Source: Strigomonas culicis (taxonomy: Eukaryota; Euglenozoa; Kinetoplastea; Trypanosomatida; Trypanosomatidae). From it: DNA of 33,109 nucleotides. Position numbers and translations under genes: made by a program. Position 1 is the stretch's first letter. Each line of letters begins with the position of its first letter. The notes beneath the pieces are model-generated. The model saw only the letters and a list, made by a program, of their open reading frames with translations, searched no databases and was not told where the DNA came from. Below are positions 28,581-33,109 of this stretch, one piece after another. The stretch spans positions 1 to 33,109 of the forward strand of contig AUXH01000163.1 in the NCBI GenBank assembly GCA_000482145.1. Reading direction: 5' to 3'.

Positions 28581-28673
28581 GGCGCAGCCATAACAACAAC
28601 AACAGCAACAACAAAAGAACACGTGTCATTTTCATAGTTAAGTTCAGGGGGGGGTGTTGGACACGCAACACCC
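28581..28673 (+). repeat. (AAC)n-type repeat in 3' UTR
   Basis: AAC-rich run at about 28592-28615 immediately after the stop codon at 28580, followed by a G-rich stretch. Similar in type to the AAC run before POLD1. Confidence 0.5.
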
Positions 28674-29057
28674 ATGCATTATCTTCTTTCCACTTTTTTT
28701 TCATCAAAAGAAGGAGCTGCAACAATCGAGCGGAGCGCCCTCCGAGTACACGAAGCGCTGGAGGATTCACATCCAAAGACAAATGTGAGTGATCTGTCTC
28801 CACTTCGGCAGTGCTACGAACTGAAGTATACCAATGTATGCCAGTGTGAGAAGCTGCACAGTTTGGCTGGCTTGGGAGGGCTGATGTCACTGAAACAGGT
28901 TTTCGGTTCTTCCTTCATGGAGATTGATTGCAGTGCTATTATCAGTGATGGTTTATGCATCAAAGAAAATGAAGAGGACATTCATTACTGTTTGTGTGTG
29001 CAAGTTGCTATGAATGCTATGAAGAATAGGGAGACTTTTTGCGACCAGCAAGGCTAA
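28674..29057 (+). pseudogene. Leucine-rich-repeat protein fragment
   Basis: A 127-codon frame whose centre reads as a leucine-rich repeat: NVSDLSPLRQCYELKYTNVC, then CEKLHSLAGLGGLMSLKQVF, similar in spacing to the ISDLSPLxxC.../C-xxLxSLxGLGxLxxL pattern of trypanosome LRR proteins. The start and end do not look like an intact protein, and only about one and a half repeats remain. I treat it as a broken copy of an LRR-type gene. A small real gene cannot be excluded. Confidence 0.35.
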
Positions 29058-30099
29058 GAAGATTATTGTTAAATCGAAGAGTGGAATATTGCTCTTGTGG
29101 ATGAAGTGTCATTGACGTTTTTCAGTGTGCATGTGTTTTAGACTCGTGACTAATTTGTTCCGTTTCATGTTTTTTTTTTCTTGAGCAGATTAAATATAAA
29201 TTAGTGTGATGGACTCTTTCGGTTTTAATTAGTTTACAAGTGTAGCTACTGTCTTCAAGTGCTTTGCATTGCATCTATGAGTGCCGTACTGTGTATCTAT
29301 TCTACTCTACTTTTGATTTCTATATCCCTCTCTGTCTTTGCATGGACGTGTTTTTCTTACATCAAGGTAAGGCTCTTCTCCTTCTTGCATTTCACATCTT
29401 TTCTTTTCACTCTTTCTTTCTAGCTGACTCCATTATGATACGTGATGATACATCGTTAGGCGGTTATGAGGTGAATGGCAGCAGGTGTATAGTTTGTGTA
29501 CGCTTTCTGTGTCTACAGATTATGAAATACCTCTTTCCCGCTATCTTTCGAGACTTAGCTTGTCCTCTACTGATAGACAACAGTTCCTTCGTGAATGTCG
29601 CTTGCACCACTCATTAGAGGTGAGTGACGGCTTCGCACAATGTGCATGACAGGACCGAGTAGGGCGAGAGACGTAAACCATAAGGTCAGGTGTGTAGGTG
29701 GCATTCGTATGGTCTTTTCATGTGGGATGGCCATTTGCGTTAGATGCCAGCACCTGTTGGTCCAGTGTATGTGCATCTTCATCCTCTCTCTGTTGTATGG
29801 AGACTGCTTGTGGTCATGCTCACGCTTGTGCCTACTGCACGTCCGATACTGGTGGTGGTAGAGATCGTGTGTATCTTATGCGATGCGCTCCATAGAAGGC
29901 ATTCAGTTCTGTAGTGAGATCTGGTGCATACAACTCTTCTTGATCTACCGTAAAGTTCCTCACAAGAAGCAGTTTCAGTGACTCTCGCAACAGTGTGCGC
30001 CGCGATTGTTTCGAAGCATGAATGAATGAACCAGTCCACGTGTTTTACAACATGCCTTTCTTCATACCTTTAACCGGTTAAAGGACACGATAGTAACAC
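29058..30099. other. A/T-rich region without a recognisable gene
   Basis: No ORF longer than 117 codons and none with protein-like composition. Short open frames occur on both strands (for example 29264-29617 + and 29779-30039 -), but I could not match any to a family. An 18-base perfect palindrome lies at 30067-30084. The region is probably degraded surface-gene or retroelement sequence, but there is no direct proof. Confidence 0.4.
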
Positions 30100-30341
30100 A
30101 TATCACATGCACGACGAAGGGGTGCACCGCTGCCCACTGCTCATCGTGCGTGTATGACTCGGAGCAGAACTGCACTATGTGCGATATCGGCTACAATCTG
30201 GACAGCGACAACACTACGTTGTCTTCCTGCTATAGATGGAAAAGGAGTGATATACGGCCCCAGCAGAGACGAACCAGTGGAAAAATGGGAAAAAGTAGTA
30301 GGCTATCGTTATGTGTTCTCATAATATGGAAGCAAAAATGA
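30100..30341 (+). pseudogene. Cysteine-rich surface-protein fragment
   Basis: In the frame of base 30108, eight cysteines are spaced as in EGF/furin-like or PSA-type surface proteins: C-TTKGC, then AAHCSSCVYDSEQNCTMCDI, then GYNL...SSC. The C-x-x-C and C-x-x-C-D-x-G-Y pattern matches cysteine-rich ends of kinetoplastid surface antigens that carry LRRs (PSA/gp46 type). The fragment has no ATG, signal peptide or anchor in frame, so it is a relic. It may be the 3' piece of the LRR-bearing gene whose remnant lies at 28.7-29.0 kb. Confidence 0.4.
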
Positions 30342-30501
30342 AAAAAATACCATGTATGCGACAACCTTCCTTCCTCTGTATCTGGATATAGATAAGGCAA
30401 TTTTTCTCATTTTTACCAAGTTTCGTAGCCATTTTTTTTTTCTCTAATATTACACAAACAAGAATAAAAAAAAAACGAAACATAAAGATTAAAGTAACAC
30501 A

Positions 30502-31098
30502 ATGATAAAGTTCTTGTTCTATATCCTGATCCTACTGGCCTCTGTGTTTTGTACGGCGAGCGTGGTGGCTCTCTCTGAGATACCAGTCGGAACAAGATGC
30601 TACTCAGCACTTTATCCTGACTTGAGTTGGTTTCTACAAGATAAGCGATCTGAGATTGAGAGGTTCTTCCGTCGTGATGGAGTTCACCTACCCACGAGCT
30701 GGAGGGTGACTGGAAAGGCGATGCAGAAAGGCGGGATCAATTTTCCTCGTGATAAATGGAATAAGGATTGCTACCAGGCACTAGCCTTTGACTCCACTCC
30801 CTCCGATATGTCCTACAATTCTGAGTATATGAATGATTTCAACCGCCAGGCCGATGCATTCAGCGGGTATCGAGCAGCAATTACTTTCCTGAGGCGGTAT
30901 GACGTCTTATCTTACCACTCTTGGATGAGAGGAGTGATTGTGGCAAATCTCAGCTCGCCAGCAACTTACAGCGATGACAATACGCGGTCCCTTGACCAGA
31001 ACCAGAGGTCAGTGGGGATTGCGATGTCCGCCGTCTCTCTGGCCATCTCTATGACGAACTTCATTATGAGGTTGGTGAAAAATGCAGCTGAGGTCTAG
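30502..31098 (+). CDS. Secreted protein of unknown family, truncated by TAG
   Basis: 198 codons ending at a TAG (31096-31098), after which the same frame stays open to 31734. The N-terminus is a clear signal peptide (MIKFLFYILILLASVFCTAS). The mature part has several Cys, Tyr and Trp residues and a hydrophobic helix near residues 172-195 (GIAMSAVSLAISMTNFIMRL). No anchor follows. Trans-splice signals precede it: T-rich tract at 30431-30443 and AG 30461-30462, then an A-rich 5' UTR. The family is not recognised. G+C is much lower than in the housekeeping genes. It may be expressed as the short form or be a recent pseudogene. Confidence 0.6.
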   Translation: MIKFLFYILILLASVFCTASVVALSEIPVGTRCYSALYPDLSWFLQDKRSEIERFFRRDGVHLPTSWRVTGKAMQKGGINFPRDKWNKDCYQALAFDSTPSDMSYNSEYMNDFNRQADAFSGYRAAITFLRRYDVLSYHSWMRGVIVANLSSPATYSDDNTRSLDQNQRSVGIAMSAVSLAISMTNFIMRLVKNAAEV

Positions 31099-31734
31099 TT
31101 TGCCGCATGGGAGGCAACGAACACACAGTCCAGCTTCATGTGTCCGGCCCATGGGTGGAGCAGCACCACAGGAGAGGCGGCACCGGATCGTGGGGAAAAC
31201 GAAATGAGGGTATATGCACCAACTTCCTTCAGGACAGTTATGAGTTGGCGAATTATCAACAATAAGGTGCTCTTCTATCCCGTATACAATCACTTGCGAT
31301 GGATCATCTCCGCTACGTGTGTGTTTAACGGGAAGGAGTATGGTGCTGCAGGAGACTCCATAATGATTGATACGTTAGGTGGTGAAGGTGACTGCGTCTT
31401 CTCATTGCTCTTCTTTAAGCCTGATAACATGACTTACTACTTCTACAGTCAGGGCCTGCGGGCCAGGAAGACTGGTTTGATGGTCAAACCTTATCGTGTT
31501 GGGGAGTTTGCCTTGTCCATTGCAAAAATAAAATCATCGGACCGGAAGTTGAAGGCTTGTGAGTCAACTGCCACCTTCATATTAGCTCAGAAAAACGAAG
31601 ACACTGTAAGCCCCGTATCCTTTGAAAAGGGTGAGTTTTCATCAAACACCTTCCGCAGACACAACTTTGAAGATAAGCAATACCTTTATTTGCGGCGCTG
31701 TGACGCCAACCAATGTCCTGGTGTGGGCTTATAA
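31099..31734 (+). pseudogene. In-frame continuation of the secreted protein after a premature stop
   Basis: Same frame as the preceding entry, open for 211 codons after the TAG; the first ATG is at 31138. No pyrimidine tract or AG acceptor is placed to give it its own mRNA start. It reads as a compact, strand-rich domain (SWRIINNKVLFYPVYNHLRW, then DCVFSLLFFKPDNMTYYFYS) with several Cys residues and no C-terminal hydrophobic tail, so a soluble rather than GPI-anchored product would be expected. I do not recognise the fold. It most likely formed one gene with 30502-31098. Confidence 0.5.
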
Positions 31735-31759
31735 CGGCGTACACCCCTAGGAGATAGTC

Positions 31760-32400
31760 ATGCTGCTCTTGCTCTTAACTTCCTTTCGTGTGATTTGTTG
31801 CAAACCGCATCGAGGGGAGCGACGACTGCGGGTCTGTTCACGAAAGCACAACAAGCAGCATGTGCACATCTGCCGCCGACTCTTTGCCAGTGCTTTGGAC
31901 GACCGTCTTCCTGATCATCGTTCACGACCGAGAGACATGCTTACAAACGAGCTGCGAATCTTTAACAACCTCTTACGCGAGGCAAGCGCACAGTGGGACG
32001 AGTGGAAGGATCACGAGCATACTCTCGCGCTAACTGCGCTCACCCTGATAGAGGCGACCACCGGACATATACCTGTTGGATTGGGAACGTGGCAAGTGCC
32101 GGCCACCAGGCGGCACCGGACGTCACGACATCTGGACTTCGTGGAAGCACGTAGGGTTTAGAGGCATTCGGACGGCCCAACAGATGTCGGGAGCTCTGCT
32201 ACGCGATGCACACCGTAACTGCACATCGGATGGCACAGTTCGTGCAACCGCATCGAAATATCGGGGCACAGAACACCAGGGTTACCCTTCTGCACCACCT
32301 CACGGACAGCTGCGCGAGGCCCAGGGGCCCGTGTACCTCCCGTCGTGTGGGCACACGTTCTATGACCGGAAGCTTTCCATGCAGACAGGGACATGACCTA
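31760..32400 (+). pseudogene. Degraded coding stretch, possible tyrosine-recombinase element remnant
   Basis: A 133-codon frame (31760-32161) reads as protein in its second half: LTNELRIFNNLLREASAQWD, then ALTALTLIEATTGHIPVGLG. The latter is like the A-L-L-x-x-TG-x-R-x-x-x-L core of tyrosine recombinases. In other frames downstream, IGAQNTRVTLLHHLTDSCA (about 32263-32319) and then DMTYGGG (about 32391-32411) recall the later recombinase boxes. Frame changes and stops show it is broken. DIRS-type elements (VIPER, TATE) with such recombinases are known in trypanosomatids, but this match is weak and from pattern only. Confidence 0.3.
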
Positions 32401-33040
32401 CGGTGGCGGAATGACGCGACTTACTCCTTCTTTTTCTCAGCATGTTTTTTTCATTTTTTCCCCTTTTCCCCACTGAACTGTTTTTTTTTTGTGTGTGTGT
32501 GCACTACTTTTGTTTTCATTTTTTTCCTCCCATTTTTCGATCTTGTTGTAGGGCCGTACTCAATAATGAGATACGTGTCTAATAGATACTGTTTTTTTTT
32601 TCTTCTTTCCTCTTGTAGAAACTAGATGTAGGAAGCAAATAGCCCAATTGTGTGAGTTTAGGCAACTGTTCCAACATCTTCTTTCTTCAAACAGTGAACG
32701 CTTTTTTTTTCCCACTAGTTTTGTTTTCATTTTTTTCTCTGTACTTGCTTCCCGCAGTTCGATCTCTCGATTGGACAGCAGGCAACTTGTTAAAATGGTA
32801 AAACGGAGCCCACCCCATCCTTTTTAGTGATGCTGTGTTGTTTGTTTATTCCTCTGGATGGAACTCTGTGAGTGTCTTCTTACTATTGTCAGTAATTGTT
32901 TCTTTTTCATTTTCGTTAAACGTCTGTCTCTCTTCTCCTTCTTTCTTTTCATTCTCTCTCTATTTTCTCTTTATTTGTTTTTCTGCACAAGAGCTTTTTC
33001 ACCAATGAAGTTTTTTCCCTGTGCTCTCCACTGAGCATGT
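32401..33040. other. T/C-rich region without a recognisable gene
   Basis: Poly-T runs (for example 32479-32489, 32591-32600, 32702-32710) and long pyrimidine tracts (about 32925-32983) like those before trypanosome genes. No protein-like ORF. The last tract may serve the small open frame at the window end. Confidence 0.4.
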
Positions 33041-33109
33041 ATGACCTGCGAGTCAGCAGGCCCAGCCCCAATCCTTTACTTTATCCCGCGGCGTGATCGA
33101 GCGCCTATG
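33041..33109 (+). CDS. Possible gene start, open to window end
   Basis: From the ATG at 33041 the frame stays open for the last 23 codons, beginning MTCESAGPAP. It follows a pyrimidine tract at about 32925-32983. The piece is too short to recognise, and a second ATG at 33037 in another frame stops after 19 codons. Confidence 0.2.
   Translation, partial: MTCESAGPAPILYFIPRRDRAPM

Noticed and set aside
29640..30039. Short frames on both strands with Cys and Trp
   Set aside because: No match to a known family, no start or splice context, and stops in every frame around them.

Overview
The window is nuclear DNA from a kinetoplastid, most likely a trypanosome. All recognisable genes lie on the + strand, have no introns and follow one another at short spacing. 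Each is preceded by a long pyrimidine tract and an AG, as expected for polycistronic transcription with spliced-leader trans-splicing. Coding regions are G+C rich, strongly so from about 8.4 to 27.5 kb. The gaps are A/T rich with long poly-T and poly-A runs and short microsatellites. The species cannot be fixed from the sequence alone.

From 1 to 28.6 kb is a housekeeping directional gene cluster. In order: the 3' end of a cystathionine beta-lyase; the axonemal dynein assembly factor DNAAF5/HEATR2; ARF1; a cyclophilin with an N-terminal extension; a PDRG1-like beta-prefoldin; a PCNA-fold protein that may be a 9-1-1 clamp subunit; an unknown 192-residue protein; PIG-A (first step of GPI synthesis); a ThiI-cysteine desulfurase fusion broken by a frameshift; a small unknown protein; DNA polymerase delta catalytic subunit; the ISWI chromatin remodeller; a protein kinase with EF-hands; a TPR protein; a large helical-repeat protein, also frameshifted; and a probable mitochondrial protein. 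The genes share no single pathway, which is normal for kinetoplastid clusters.

From 28.6 kb to the end the character changes. G+C falls, long ORFs vanish and only fragments remain. These are a leucine-rich-repeat fragment, a cysteine-rich surface-protein fragment, an unrecognised secreted protein split by one in-frame TAG, and a degraded stretch that may derive from a tyrosine-recombinase element. This looks like the edge of the cluster running into fast-evolving, repeat-type or surface-gene sequence.

The most interesting items are three. The first is the single-chain ThiI plus NifS-type protein, which has an unknown N-terminal domain, no visible THUMP domain and a shortened desulfurase domain. 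The second is an RRM-like domain inserted in ISWI between the motor and HAND-SANT-SLIDE. The third is the unknown secreted protein in the degraded 3' region.
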